The notes beneath the pieces are model-generated. The model made no database searches. It saw only the letters and a list, made by a program, of their open reading frames with translations, and was not told the origin of the DNA. Below, one piece after another: positions 12,843-21,436 of a stretch of 64,000 nucleotides of DNA. The position numbers and the translations under genes are program-made. This DNA comes from Saccharothrix obliqua (GTDB taxonomy: Bacteria > Actinomycetota > Actinomycetes > Mycobacteriales > Pseudonocardiaceae). The stretch covers positions 744,001 through 808,000 of the forward strand of contig NZ_JAHXGQ010000001.1 of NCBI RefSeq assembly GCF_019375475.1, given 5' to 3'. Position 1 is the stretch's first letter; every line of letters begins with the position of its first letter.

Positions 12843-14104
12843 CGCGCTCCGAGCATCGCGGACCACATCCCCGGGAAGTCGGGGATCGTCTTGGTGGTGG
12901 ACCCGATGTCGTCCACCGCCACGTCGGGCACCGCCAACCCGATGATCGCGCCGGCGGTGGCCATGCGGTGATCGGCGTAGGCGCGCCACGTCCCGCCGTG
13001 CAGCGGGCGCGGGGTGATGACGAGGCCGTCGTCGGTCTCGGCGGCGTCACCGCCGAGGCGGTTGATCTCGGCGGCCAGCGCGGCGATGCGGTCCGTCTCG
13101 TGGCCCCGGATGTGCGCCACCCCCCGGATGCGGGTGGGGCTGTCGGCGAGCGCGGCGAGCGCGGCGATGGTGGGCGTCAGCTCGCTCTCGTCACGCAGGT
13201 CGACGTCCAGGCCGTGCAACGCGGCCGGGCCGGTGACGGTGAGGCCGGCGGACGTGTGCGTCACGGTGCAACCCATGCGCTCGAAGATGCCCCGGACCGC
13301 CACGCCGGGCTGCGTGGTGGTCGAGGGCCAGCCGGGGATGGTGACCTCGCCCGCGGTGACCGCCGCGGCGGCGAGGAACGGCGTGGCGTTCGACAGGTCC
13401 GGCTCCACGTGCCACTCGCGGGCGGCGATCGGGCCCGGGGAGACCTGCCACGTGTCGGGAGAGGAGTCGTCCACCTCGACCCCGGCCTCGCGGAGCATGG
13501 CCACGGTCATCTCGATGTGCGGCAGCGACGGCACGGGCTTCCCGTCGTGCACGACGGTCACCCCGCCCTCGTACCGCGCGCCGGACAGCAGCAGGCCCGA
13601 GACGAACTGGGACGACGCCGAGGCGTCGATGACCACCTTGCCGCCGGGCAGCCCGCCCTTGCCGTGCAGCGTGAACGGCAGCGCGTCGCCGTCGACGGAC
13701 GCGCCCAGCGCGCGCAGCGCGTTCAGGATCGTGCCCATCGGCCGGACCCGCGCGTGCTCGTCGCCATCGAACACGACGTCACCCACGGCGAGCGCGGCGG
13801 CGGGCGGCAGGAACCGCATCACGGTGCCCGCGAGCCCGCAGTCCACCGCCGCCGGACCACGCAGCGGGTTCGGCGTCACCAGCCACGACCCGTCCGGGCC
13901 GTCCGCCACGTCCACGCCGAGCGACCGCAGCGCCGCGACCATGAGCGTGGTGTCGCGGCTGCGCAGCGGTGCGTGCAGCGCGGACGGCCCGTCCGCCAGC
14001 GCGGCGAGGACCAGGGCGCGGTTCGTGATCGACTTGGAGCCGGGCACGGGTACGGTCGCGTGCACGGGGCCGTCGGCGACGGGAGCGGGCCACTGCGGAG
14101 TCAT
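12839..14104 (-). CDS. aroA: 3-phosphoshikimate 1-carboxyvinyltransferase (EPSP synthase)
   Basis: A 421-residue EPSP synthase, which condenses phosphoenolpyruvate with shikimate 3-phosphate in the shikimate pathway. [19 protein letters not shown] is the N-terminal phosphate-binding lobe. [14 protein letters not shown] replaces the enterobacterial GNAGTAMRP loop, which is normal for actinobacterial Aro[13 protein letters not shown], the SSQFVSG segment, [25 protein letters not shown] and the YADHRMA motif complete the active site. ATG 14104 is used; another ATG four to seven codons upstream is possible. It is translationally coupled to rsgA and divergent from the SRAP gene. Confidence 0.96.
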   Translation of the reverse strand: MTPQWPAPVADGPVHATVPVPGSKSITNRALVLAALADGPSALHAPLRSRDTTLMVAALRSLGVDVADGPDGSWLVTPNPLRGPAAVDCGLAGTVMRFLPPAAALAVGDVVFDGDEHARVRPMGTILNALRALGASVDGDALPFTLHGKGGLPGGKVVIDASASSQFVSGLLLSGARYEGGVTVVHDGKPVPSLPHIEMTVAMLREAGVEVDDSSPDTWQVSPGPIAAREWHVEPDLSNATPFLAAAAVTAGEVTIPGWPSTTTQPGVAVRGIFERMGCTVTHTSAGLTVTGPAALHGLDVDLRDESELTPTIAALAALADSPTRIRGVAHIRGHETDRIAALAAEINRLGGDAAETDDGLVITPRPLHGGTWRAYADHRMATAGAIIGLAVPDVAVDDIGSTTKTIPDFPGMWSAMLGAR

Positions 14105-14188
14105 GGCCCGATGATCCCGCATGGGCGAGTTCGCGGCTCGCACCGGTGGTACCCACGTGCGACGATGGCGAATCGGAGGTGATCGGTT

Positions 14189-14950
14189 TTGTGCGGCAGG
14201 TACGCCTCCACCAAGAACCCGGCGCTGCTGGCGGCCGAGTTCGACGCGGTGGACGCCACCGGGGACGACGCGCCGGGCCCGGACTACAACGTGGCGCCCA
14301 CCAAGTCGGTGGTCGCGGTCGTCGAGCGCCACCCGAGGGACGAAGAGGGCAACGCCGACCCGGACGTCGTGGAGCGCAGCCTGCGCGTGATGCGCTGGGG
14401 GCTGGTGCCGCACTGGGCCAAGGACCTGTCCGGCGCGGCCAAGATGATCAACGCCCGGTCGGAGTCGGTGCTCGACAAGCCCGCCTACCGCGATTCCGCC
14501 GCCAAGCGCCGGTGCATCATCCCGGCCGACGGCTGGTACGAGTGGCAGCCCGGCGAAGGCCGCAAGCAGCCGTACTTCATCAACCCCGGGGACGGGTCCA
14601 GCCTCGCCATGGCGGGTATCTGGTCGGTGTGGTGGCAGCAGAACGGCGACGAGCGGACCCCGGTCATCACGTGCGCGGTGCTGACCGCGGACGCGATCGG
14701 CGAGATGACCCAGGTCCACCACCGGATGCCGCTGGTGCTGCCGGAGGACCGGTGGGCGGCGTGGCTCGACCCGGACCTGACCGATCCCAAGGACCTCCTC
14801 GCGCCGGACCTGGACCTGGTGAACTCGTTCGAGCTGCGCCCGGTGTCGATGAAGGTCAACAGCATCCGGAACAACGACCCGACGCTGCTGGACCGGGTGC
14901 CGCTGGCCGAGGAGGAGAAGCCCGAACCGACGTTGTTCGAGTTGTCCTGA
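14189..14950 (+). CDS. SRAP-domain abasic-site DNA-protein crosslink protein (HMCES/YedK family)
   Basis: A 253-residue SRAP protein. The family covalently traps abasic sites in single-stranded DNA through Cys2 and so protects them. The start is TTG (14189), which places Cys at position 2 (MCGRY), with ggaggt 9 bases upstream; processing of Met1 exposes this Cys. YNVAPTKS carries Asn34, NARSESV lies near 88-94, [11 protein letters not shown] supplies Glu118 and VHHRM gives His177/178. All the catalytic positions known for YedK are present. There is no SOS gene next to it. Confidence 0.92.
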   Translation: MCGRYASTKNPALLAAEFDAVDATGDDAPGPDYNVAPTKSVVAVVERHPRDEEGNADPDVVERSLRVMRWGLVPHWAKDLSGAAKMINARSESVLDKPAYRDSAAKRRCIIPADGWYEWQPGEGRKQPYFINPGDGSSLAMAGIWSVWWQQNGDERTPVITCAVLTADAIGEMTQVHHRMPLVLPEDRWAAWLDPDLTDPKDLLAPDLDLVNSFELRPVSMKVNSIRNNDPTLLDRVPLAEEEKPEPTLFELS

Positions 14951-14987
14951 GGGATGTGGTGCTGGTGCTTGGGTCGGGTGGTCCGGG

Positions 14988-15605
14988 ATGACCGTCACGG
15001 AGGTCGAGACACCGCACGGTCCCGCGCGGGCTGAACTGCACTGCGCGTCGGAGGGACGCGCGGGGCTGCTGCTGGGCCACGGGGCGGGCGGCGGGATCGC
15101 CGCGCCCGACCTGGTCGCCGCAACCCGCGCGGCCGTCGACGCGGGCGTGCACGTGGCGCTCGTGGAGCAGCCCTACCGCGTGGCCGGCCGTCGTGCGCCC
15201 GCACCCGCCAAGCAGTTGGACGCGGCGTGGCTGTCCGTCGCCGAAGACCTCGGCGCGCGGTGGTTCGAAGGGCTCCCGCTGGTGTTCGGCGGCCGGTCGT
15301 CCGGGGCGCGGGTCGCGTGCCGGACGGCGGGGGAGGGGCTGGCGGTGGCGGTGCTGTGCCTGGCGTTCCCCGTCCACCCGCCGGGCAAGCCGGACCGCAG
15401 CCGCGTGCCCGAGCTGGACGCCGTGGACGTGCCGGTGCTCGTCGTGCAGGGCGAGAAGGACCCGTTCGGCCGGCCCGCCGCCGCGCACCGCCGGGAGGTG
15501 GAGGTGCTGCCCGGCGACCACAACCTGAAAGCGGATCTCGAAGGTGTGCGGCGGGCGGTGGGGGAGTGGCTGGAGCGGATCCTCCGGCCGATGGACGCGG
15601 AGTGA
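14988..15605 (+). CDS. Alpha/beta-hydrolase (KANL3/Tex30-like)
   Basis: A 205-residue alpha/beta-hydrolase. Strand and oxyanion region [17 protein letters not shown] (about 24-40), nucleophile elbow GGRSSGAR, acid region [10 protein letters not shown] and the C-terminal GDHNLKAD with the catalytic His are all visible. This arrangement matches the dienelactone-hydrolase-like Tex30/KANL3 group (PF20408). The substrate is unknown. The gene ends one base before the YbaK stop codon on the other strand, so the two are tightly convergent with no room for a separate terminator. Confidence 0.82.
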   Translation: MTVTEVETPHGPARAELHCASEGRAGLLLGHGAGGGIAAPDLVAATRAAVDAGVHVALVEQPYRVAGRRAPAPAKQLDAAWLSVAEDLGARWFEGLPLVFGGRSSGARVACRTAGEGLAVAVLCLAFPVHPPGKPDRSRVPELDAVDVPVLVVQGEKDPFGRPAAAHRREVEVLPGDHNLKADLEGVRRAVGEWLERILRPMDAE

Positions 15606-16079
15606 TCAGGTGAGTCTGGCCACCACCGCGTTGGTCAGCCGGACGAGGTCGGCGGGGTTCAACTCGACCTCCAGCCCGCGCCGCCCCGCGGAGCAGTAGA
15701 TCGTCCCGTGGTCCTCGGCGGACGCGTCGAGGGCGAGGGGGAGCCGCTTCTTCTGGCCCAACGGCGAGATGCCGCCCGCCACGTACCCGGTGGCCCGCTC
15801 GGCCGCCGTGACGTCCGCCATCCGCGCCTTCTTGCCACCGAGCGCCGCGGCGAGGGCCTTGAGGTCGAGCTGCCCCGTGACGGGAACCACGCCGACGGCC
15901 AACCGGCCGTCCACCTCGGCCACCAACGTCTTGAACACCCGATCGGGTGAGATACCGAGCGCCTCCGCGGCCTCCAGCCCGTACGACTCGTGTCGCGGGT
16001 CGTGGTCGTAGGAGTGCAGCTTGTGCGCCACCTTTTGCTTGTCCAGCAACGCCGTGGCAGGCGTTCCACGTCCGGCCAT
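15606..16079 (-). CDS. ybaK: YbaK-type aminoacyl-tRNA deacylase
   Basis: A 157-residue YbaK/EbsC-family protein, predicted to hydrolyse mischarged Cys-tRNA(Pro) in trans. The family pattern is clear: TPATALLDKQKVAHKLHSYDHDP, GISPDRVFKTLVAEVDG with the conserved Lys, and GYVAGGISPLGQKKRLPLALD. ATG 16079 was chosen over an in-frame upstream start because homology begins MAGRGTPATALL. It is divergent from sigR; the 209-base interval holds the sigmaR-type promoter. Confidence 0.92.
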   Translation of the reverse strand: MAGRGTPATALLDKQKVAHKLHSYDHDPRHESYGLEAAEALGISPDRVFKTLVAEVDGRLAVGVVPVTGQLDLKALAAALGGKKARMADVTAAERATGYVAGGISPLGQKKRLPLALDASAEDHGTIYCSAGRRGLEVELNPADLVRLTNAVVARLT

Positions 16080-16098
16080 GATCGCGGACTCTAGTCGG

Positions 16099-16126
16099 GG
16101 GAATGTCGCGCGTGGAGTTTGCGTTG
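16099..16126 (+). promoter_or_regulatory. SigmaR-type promoter in front of sigR
   Basis: GGGAAT (16099-16104), an 18-base spacer, then GTTG (16123-16126). This matches the published sigmaR consensus of GGAAT-N18/19-GTT from Streptomyces coelicolor. It implies that SigR activates its own gene under thiol stress. The start of transcription should fall near 16132. Several in-frame GTG/ATG codons (16136, 16148, 16151) lie just downstream and could start a longer SigR. Confidence 0.75.
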
Positions 16127-16288
16127 ACGGTGGACGTGGCAACCGAGGTGATGGAACAGCAGGTCAGCAGGCCCGGAGTGACCCGTCCGCCCCGTGGTTC
16201 GGCTCACTGCCGGCCGGGTGACCGGCGCGTATCCTCGAACGCGTCCCCAACAGCTTCGTCCACCGCCACGCGGTGGGAAGGGAGCGCG

Positions 16289-16909
16289 GTGCCAGCCACG
16301 CGAACGCAGGACTTGCCGACGGACGAGACGACGGCCGAACGAGCGACGCGCTTCGAGCGCGACGCCATGCCGATGCTCGACCAGCTCTACTCGGCCGCCC
16401 TGCGGATGACCCGCAACCCCGCAGACGCCGAGGACCTGGTCCAGGAGACCTACCTCAAGGCGTACGCGGCTTTCGCGTCCTTCTCGCAGGGCACGAACCT
16501 CAAAGCCTGGCTGTACCGCATCCTGACGAACACGTACATCAACGGGTACCGCAAGAAGCAGCGCCAGCCGTTGCAGCAGCCGACCGACGAGATCACCGAC
16601 TGGCAGTTGGCCCAGGCCGAGAGCCACACGTCGACCGGCCTGCGCTCCGCCGAGATGGACGCGATGGACCGGCTGCCCGACTCGGACGTCAAGGAAGCCC
16701 TCCAGCGGCTGCCCGAGGAGTTCCGGATCGCGGTGTACCTGGCGGACGTCGAAGGCTTCGCCTACAAGGAGATCGCAGACATCATGGGTACCCCGATCGG
16801 CACCGTGATGTCCCGGTTGCACCGGGGCCGTCGGCAGTTGCGCGAGCAGTTGGCCGACGTGGCGCGTGAGCGCGGGTTCCTCCGCGGTTCGGAGGTGGCG
16901 GGTCGATGA
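16289..16909 (+). CDS. sigR: Thiol-stress ECF sigma factor SigR (SigH)
   Basis: A 206-residue ECF sigma factor. Region 2 (about 22-90: [38 protein letters not shown]...) binds the -10 element and core enzyme. Region 4 (about 130-190: [50 protein letters not shown]) is the helix-turn-helix for -35. GTG 16289 has a gggaaggga site upstream and fits homologue length. The frame stays open upstream to 16103, so a variant extended by about 46-51 residues is possible, as known for sigmaR' in S. coelicolor. The stop overlaps rsrA (ATGA). Confidence 0.95.
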   Translation: MPATRTQDLPTDETTAERATRFERDAMPMLDQLYSAALRMTRNPADAEDLVQETYLKAYAAFASFSQGTNLKAWLYRILTNTYINGYRKKQRQPLQQPTDEITDWQLAQAESHTSTGLRSAEMDAMDRLPDSDVKEALQRLPEEFRIAVYLADVEGFAYKEIADIMGTPIGTVMSRLHRGRRQLREQLADVARERGFLRGSEVAGR

Positions 16910-17193
16910 GCTGCGGTGAACCGCACGAGACGGATTGCTCCGAGGTGCTGGCCGAGGTGTGGCTGTACCTCGACCACGAATGTGACGACCGGCGCAAAGA
17001 ACTGCTCCAGACGCACCTGGACGAGTGCCACCCGTGCTTGGAGCAGTACGGGCTCGAAGAGCACCTGAAGGCGTTGCTCGCGAAGAAGTGCGGTGGTGAG
17101 CACGCGCCGGAGGAGTTGAAGCGGCGGCTCCGGGCTCGGATCTACCAGCAGACCACCGTGGAGATCACCGAGGTCGAAGTCACCTCGGAGTGA
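16906..17193 (+). CDS. rsrA: Redox-sensing zinc anti-sigma factor RsrA
   Basis: A 95-residue ZAS-family anti-sigma factor that binds SigR when reduced and releases it when its Cys residues form a disulfide. Cys3, Cys11, His37, Cys41, Cys44 and Cys62 are present. The zinc/redox set Cys11-His37-Cys41-Cys44 is in the same numbering as S. coelicolor RsrA, within the motif HLDECHPC. The gene overlaps the sigR stop by 4 bases, which fits coupled production of the pair. Confidence 0.95.
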   Translation: MSCGEPHETDCSEVLAEVWLYLDHECDDRRKELLQTHLDECHPCLEQYGLEEHLKALLAKKCGGEHAPEELKRRLRARIYQQTTVEITEVEVTSE

Positions 17194-17226
17194 CGCTGGG
17201 GTCCGGCCGCCTTGCCGGGCTTCTTC

Positions 17227-17299
17227 GCCCGGGTGAACTGCTGAACGCTTGCCCGGGGTGAACTGCTGAACGTTTGCCCAGGTGAACTGCTGAACGCTC
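17227..17299. repeat. Three 24-25-bp tandem repeats
   Basis: Three head-to-tail copies of gccc(g/a)gg(g)tgaactgctgaacg with a short variable end: 17227-17250, 17251-17275 and 17276-17299. They begin 33 bases after the rsrA stop. The core ggtgaactgctgaacg is identical in all three. No coding role is evident. Confidence 0.85.
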
Positions 17300-17338
17300 G
17301 CCGCTGGGCAGACCGCCAAGGAGAACTGTCAAAGCGCC

Positions 17339-17467
17339 GTCGTGTTCTCCCCGTATGACCTGGTCAAGACAACCACCCTCGTTCCCCGGGCGCAAACGAA
17401 AAGCGTGTTTGCACCCAGGGAACGAGCGCGGTTCGCTGGCGCGCAGGCCATACGGGGAGAACACGAC
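17339..17467. repeat. 129-bp nested inverted repeat
   Basis: Outer arms 17339-17361 and 17445-17467 are complementary over 23 bases with one mismatch. Inner arms 17378-17397 and 17407-17426 are complementary over 20 bases with two mismatches, leaving a 9-base apical loop. The whole block would fold into a long two-part hairpin as RNA or cruciform. No gene is inside. It could be a strong terminator, a structured RNA or a small non-autonomous mobile element. Confidence 0.85.
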
Positions 17468-17470
17468 GGG

Positions 17471-17534
17471 AGGCGTGGAGTGCGCCGAAGGCGTGGAGTG
17501 CGCCGAAGGCGCGAAGTGGGCCGAAGGCGCGAAG
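17471..17534. repeat. 18-bp tandem repeat, about 3.5 copies
   Basis: Units aggcgtggagtgcgccga at 17471-17488 and 17489-17506 are identical; a third (17507-17524) differs at three positions and a fourth is partial. It follows directly on the nested inverted repeat. Confidence 0.8.
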
Positions 17535-17560
17535 GTCCTCAAGGTCTTGAAGGTTCCCCC

Positions 17561-17734
17561 GCCCCGAAACTTTCAGGGAGCCTGCCTGATAGTTAGCGTC
17601 CTGCCGGGCCGCCGTGTTCGTCGCGTCGGGCCGCTGTCTGCGCCGCGTTGGGCCGCTGTCTTCCCCGCGCGGGCAGAGGTGGCCCTGGAAGCTCCCGCCC
17701 TGAAACTTTCAGGGAGCCTGCCTGATAGTTAGCG
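17561..17734. repeat. 38-bp direct repeat pair, 136 bp apart
   Basis: Copies at 17561-17598 and 17697-17734 are identical except for one base. Each contains the small palindrome-like gaaactttcaggg followed by agcctgcctgatagttagcg. After each copy a gccgtgttc(g/c)tcgcg stretch recurs, so the real repeat is longer and imperfect. The AT-richer sequence stands out from its surroundings. No frame through it is convincing. Confidence 0.85.
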
Positions 17735-17855
17735 CTCTGCCGACCGCCGTGTTCCTCGCGCCGACGGGGCGGTCCGGGCGCGTTCCTGCTGTGCGGACAG
17801 CTCCTGGGCGTCGTAAGTAGTGCCCCTTCGAGCGCGATTGCGGGTCCCAACTCGC

Positions 17856-17895
17856 GCGAAGGCCGTCCTGAGCGGGTGCTCTGGACGGCCTTCGC
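17856..17895 (-). terminator. Hairpin terminator for the bL37 gene
   Basis: A perfect 13-bp stem (17856-17868 with 17883-17895) and a 14-base loop lie 18 bases downstream of the bL37 stop on the minus strand. Confidence 0.7.
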
Positions 17896-17913
17896 GGGTG
17901 TGCCTGGCGCTTG

Positions 17914-17988
17914 TCAGGCGTTGGGGCGCTTCCCGTGGTTGGCGCCGCCCTTCTTGCGGTCGCGGCGCTTGCGGGCACGCTTCGACAT
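17914..17988 (-). CDS. Ribosomal protein bL37 (24 residues)
   Basis: A 24-residue, very basic protein, MSKRARKRRDRKKGGANHGK followed by RPNA. It matches the actinobacterial large-subunit protein bL37 first seen in mycobacterial ribosome structures; the KANHGKRPNA-like tail is diagnostic. ATG 17988 is preceded by aggaga at a good distance, and a 13-bp hairpin follows. Such genes are commonly missed by automatic callers because of their size. Confidence 0.9.
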   Translation of the reverse strand: MSKRARKRRDRKKGGANHGKRPNA

Positions 17989-18132
17989 GGGGTTCTCCTA
18001 GTGCTCAGATTGCTTCCCCCCAGTGTGGCACGCCGCTCGTCGCAGTTGGCGAGGGGTACGGGCGTGGTTGGATGGAGGGCCGTTGGATGCGAGTCGGGAG
18101 GGTGTTCAGGGTGGGTATTGGTGGTGGCGTAG

Positions 18133-19611
18133 CTGTCCACGCTCACTGATCTGCTCGCCGAGCACAGCAAGCTGTCCGGCGTCGAGGTCGACCACCTCCA
18201 GCAGGTGGTCGCCGAGTGGCAGTTGCTGTCCGACCTGAGCTTCGCCGACTTCCTGATGTGGGTGCCGCTGGACGACTCCTCGTTCATGTGCGTCGCCCAG
18301 GCCCGGCCCACGACGGCGCCCACCGCGCACCCCGAGGACGTGGTGGGCAGCACGGTCGACGTGGACGAGCACCCGCAGTTGCGGCGGGCCGTGGTGGAGG
18401 CCCGGATCTGCCGCGAGGAGGACCCGCGCTGGCACCTGGGCGTCCCCGTGCGGCGCGAGGCGATTCCCGTTCGGCTGGGCGACTCGGTCATCGCCGTGCT
18501 GAGCCGGAACACTAACCTGGCCGTCCCGCGGGTGCCCAGCCCGCTGGAGATCTCCTACCTGGGCAGTGCCGCCGACCTGTGCCAGATGATCGCGGACGGC
18601 ACGTTCCCCACCAGCGAGCCCTCACCCGACGTGCACACCAGCCCGCGGGTCGGGGACGGGTTGATCCGGCTGGACGCCTCCGGCGCGGTGGTGTTCGCCA
18701 GCCCCAACGCGTTGAGCGCCTACCACCGGATGGGCCACGCGTCCGACCTCGTCGGCGTGCACCTGGCACCGCTGACGCGGTCGCTCATCGGGGACCCGTT
18801 CGACGCGACCGAGGTCGCCCAGCGCATCAGGTCCGCGTTGGACGGCCGGGCCGGCATGAGGATCGAGGCGGAGTCGCGGCGGGGAGCCGCGGTGCTCTTC
18901 CGGGCGCTCCCGCTGCGACCGCGGGGCAGTGCGGCCGGCGCGCTGGTGCTGTGCCGGGACGTCACCGAGGTGCGCCGCCGCGACCGGGCGCTGATGTCCA
19001 AGGACGCCACGATCCGGGAGATCCACCACCGGGTCAAGAACAACCTCCAGACCGTCGCGGCGCTGTTGCGGTTGCAGAGCAGGCGCACCTCGTCCGAGGA
19101 GGCGCGCGAGGCGTTGGCCGAGTCGGTCCGGCGCGTCACGTCGATCGCCCTGGTGCACGAGACGCTGTCGATGTCGGTGGACGAACGCGTCGACCTGGAC
19201 GGCGTGGTGGACAAGGTCATCCCGATGATGTCCGACGTGGCCGCCCCCGACTCGCAGGTCGTGGTGCGCCGGGAAGGGCGCTTCGGGGTCGTGCCGGCCG
19301 AACTGGCGACGCCGCTGGTGATGGTGCTGACCGAACTGGTGCAGAACGCCTTCGAGCACGCCTACCCGGCGGGCGAGCAGGGTGAGGTCGTCGTGCGGGC
19401 CGAGCGCTCGGCCAAGTGGCTGGACGTGGTGATCTCCGACGACGGCCGGGGACTCCCGCCGGGCTTCTCGCTCGAACGCACGGAGAGGCTCGGCCTCCAG
19501 ATCGTCCGCACCCTGGTCGAGTCGGAACTCAGGGGCAGTTTGAGCTTGCGGAGGAGGCCCCGAGGCGGTACTGAGGCGGTCCTGCGCGTGCCCCTCAGGG
19601 CACGGCGTTAA
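18133..19611 (+). CDS. pdtaS: PdtaS-type sensor histidine kinase, apparent CTG start
   Basis: A soluble two-component kinase of the PdtaS family; its known partner PdtaR is an RNA-binding antiterminator. A GAF-like domain (about 25-165, ending VIAVLSRNTNL), a PAS domain (about 170-285), a HisKA_2 H-box (EIHHRVKNNLQTVAALLRLQ, His near 297) and an HATPase_c domain (N box TELVQNAFEHAYP, G box DDGRGLPPGF) are in order. Family homology (STLTDLLAEHSKLSG...) begins at CTG 18133, directly after an in-frame TAG at 18130. The first standard start, GTG 18205, would remove 24 conserved residues. I therefore use CTG, giving 492 residues. Confidence 0.85.
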   Translation: MSTLTDLLAEHSKLSGVEVDHLQQVVAEWQLLSDLSFADFLMWVPLDDSSFMCVAQARPTTAPTAHPEDVVGSTVDVDEHPQLRRAVVEARICREEDPRWHLGVPVRREAIPVRLGDSVIAVLSRNTNLAVPRVPSPLEISYLGSAADLCQMIADGTFPTSEPSPDVHTSPRVGDGLIRLDASGAVVFASPNALSAYHRMGHASDLVGVHLAPLTRSLIGDPFDATEVAQRIRSALDGRAGMRIEAESRRGAAVLFRALPLRPRGSAAGALVLCRDVTEVRRRDRALMSKDATIREIHHRVKNNLQTVAALLRLQSRRTSSEEAREALAESVRRVTSIALVHETLSMSVDERVDLDGVVDKVIPMMSDVAAPDSQVVVRREGRFGVVPAELATPLVMVLTELVQNAFEHAYPAGEQGEVVVRAERSAKWLDVVISDDGRGLPPGFSLERTERLGLQIVRTLVESELRGSLSLRRRPRGGTEAVLRVPLRARR

Positions 19612-19683
19612 ACTAACCCCCGTGCACACGTGACGACCTACCTCAGCGGAGTCACGTGGTCATGCGGGAGGGTGTGCAACAAG

Positions 19684-19723
19684 ACGAAGGGCCCGACACC
19701 TGGCACGGTGTCGGGCCCTTCGT
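19684..19723. terminator. 17-bp bidirectional terminator
   Basis: A perfect 17-bp stem (19684-19700 with 19707-19723) with a 6-base loop sits between the convergent pdtaS and whiB genes and probably serves both. Confidence 0.85.
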
Positions 19724-19744
19724 GTGCGTTATGCGCGGCGACGC

Positions 19745-19999
19745 TCAGGCGTTGCTGCGAGCCCTGGTGCGGGCGTTGCGACGCTTGAGGGCGCGGCGCT
19801 CGTCTTCGCTCATCCCGCCCCACACACCGGCGTCCTGCCCGCTCTCCAAAGCCCACGCGAGGCAGTCGGAGACGACAGGACAACGGCGGCAGACGGTCTT
19901 CGCCTCGGCGATCTGGAGAAGCGCGGGACCGCTGTTCCCTACGGGGAAGAACAGCTCGGGGTCCTCGTCGCGGCAGATCGCGCGGTGGCGCCAGTCCAT
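19745..19999 (-). CDS. whiB1: WhiB1-type iron-sulfur regulator
   Basis: An 84-residue WhiB-family protein. Four Cys (Cys9, Cys37, Cys40, Cys46) bind a [4Fe-4S] cluster and the GVWGG turn (58-62) precedes a basic DNA-binding tail (RRALKRRNARTRARSNA). The N-terminus MDWRHRAICRDEDPELFFPVG is that of WhiB1, the essential nitric-oxide-responsive member that binds primary sigma factor region 4. It faces pdtaS, as in mycobacteria. The 227 bases upstream hold its promoter. Confidence 0.93.
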   Translation of the reverse strand: MDWRHRAICRDEDPELFFPVGNSGPALLQIAEAKTVCRRCPVVSDCLAWALESGQDAGVWGGMSEDERRALKRRNARTRARSNA

Positions 20000-20226
20000 T
20001 GGAACTACTCCTCAGCTAGGCGCGCGCGTAGGCGCGCCGGTCGTCAGCGGTCGGTTTTTGGGGTGCTTGTGAATGCTTTCACGAACGGCCAGGAAGTCAA
20101 GGGGTTAGCACTAACCCGGTGAGTGAACTCACCCGAAAGATCGACTGGGTTCACGTGCGCTTTCCCTCTGTGGCCGGTTGACCAGCCCATACGTCGCGTA
20201 TGGGTAGCGACCCGGTCACACGACGG

Positions 20227-21171
20227 TCACACCGCGACCGTCAGTGCACGCGGCACCGACGTGAACTCCACTTCGGTGCACGTGCCGAGCAGGTCGCCGT
20301 CGACCTGGAGGTTGACCGGCTCCGGGCTCGTCACCCGGATGAACTCGACGTCGTCGCGCCGCAGCAGGTTCCCGCCCTTGGGGTTCCCGTCCGTCGCCAG
20401 AAGATGCGTGACGTAGCGGGTGATTGTGGGCAGTCCCAGGGCGCGCAGCGCGAACAGGCCCAGCCCGGCGTCGAACGACGTGCTCGGGTTGAGCCGGATC
20501 GCCTTGTCCTTCAAGTACGTCCACGGATCGGTGTTGGAGACGAACGCGAGCCGGACGTCCTCGAACGGCTCCTCGTCCGGGATGCGCACGGTCAGCTTCG
20601 ACGGCCGCCGACGCTGGTTGACGTAACTCGCGAACGCCGTGCGCACGTAGAGGGACGGAGAAGCCTCACGGCCCTTGGCGCGCTGGGCCTCCACACCGGC
20701 GACGACGTCCGCGTCCCAGCCCACGCCCGCGTTGAAGGTGAACCACCGGTCGTGGTCCTCCGCGCCGCCCGCCGAGGCGACGTGTCCCAGGCCGACCCTG
20801 CGGTTGGTGCCGTGCTCGATCGACTGGAGCAGGCGGTAGGTGGCCTCGACCGGGTCGCGCGGGAGGCCGAGCGCGCCCGCGAAGACGTTCGCCGAACCGC
20901 CGGGCACGACGCCCAGCATGGGGACGGCGGGCGTCACGCCGCCACGCAGCAGGCCGTTGACGACCTCGTTCACCGTGCCGTCGCCGCCGTGCGCCACCAC
21001 CAGGTCGTAACCCTCCGGCACGGCCTGGGCCGCGGCGTCCGCGGCGTGCCCGCGGTAGGCCGTCTCGACGATGTCCAGCTTCACGTCGCTCGCGAGCGCG
21101 TGCGCCAGCACGTCACGACCGCCGGGCGTCGTTGCCGTCGCCTGCGGGTTGACCACCAGAAGTGCGCGCAC
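20227..21171 (-). CDS. Diacylglycerol kinase-family lipid kinase
   Basis: A 314-residue DAGK-catalytic-domain protein that would phosphorylate diacylglycerol or a related lipid at the membrane. RALLVVNPQAT opens the N-domain, VVAHGGDGTVNEVVNGLL (about 58-75) carries the GGDGT nucleotide-binding motif, and GVVPGGSANVFAGALGLPRD is the second signature. The C-terminal domain ends in a lipid-binding beta sandwich (NLQVDGDLLGT). The start is GTG 21171. It is a monocistronic-looking neighbour of whiB1; this pairing is common in actinobacteria. Confidence 0.92.
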   Translation of the reverse strand: MRALLVVNPQATATTPGGRDVLAHALASDVKLDIVETAYRGHAADAAAQAVPEGYDLVVAHGGDGTVNEVVNGLLRGGVTPAVPMLGVVPGGSANVFAGALGLPRDPVEATYRLLQSIEHGTNRRVGLGHVASAGGAEDHDRWFTFNAGVGWDADVVAGVEAQRAKGREASPSLYVRTAFASYVNQRRRPSKLTVRIPDEEPFEDVRLAFVSNTDPWTYLKDKAIRLNPSTSFDAGLGLFALRALGLPTITRYVTHLLATDGNPKGGNLLRRDDVEFIRVTSPEPVNLQVDGDLLGTCTEVEFTSVPRALTVAV

Positions 21172-21436
21172 TACTGAAGCGTAGGACAGCGCGTGACCCG
21201 CGACAGGTCGCGCGTCACCCGATAGGAGGCTTCAGAGCGCACTGTAGTGGTCCATGTCTCCTTTCCCCGCGCGCAGCGCGGGTCCTCGGTCCCCGTCCCG
21301 TCGCAAGTGCACCCCGGTCCGACCGCCGGCTTGCCAAGGAACCCCTCGATCTTCGCTCGCGCGGCGGCGGAACGGGACTCGCCAACCGGGTGGCCTACGA
21401 TGCGTGACGAGTACGCACCGTGAGGAAAGGCGCAGC

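Noticed and set aside
17342..17732. Short plus-strand frames through the repeat island
   Set aside because: They run through inverted and direct repeats, share residues only because of the duplication, and lack ribosome binding sites.
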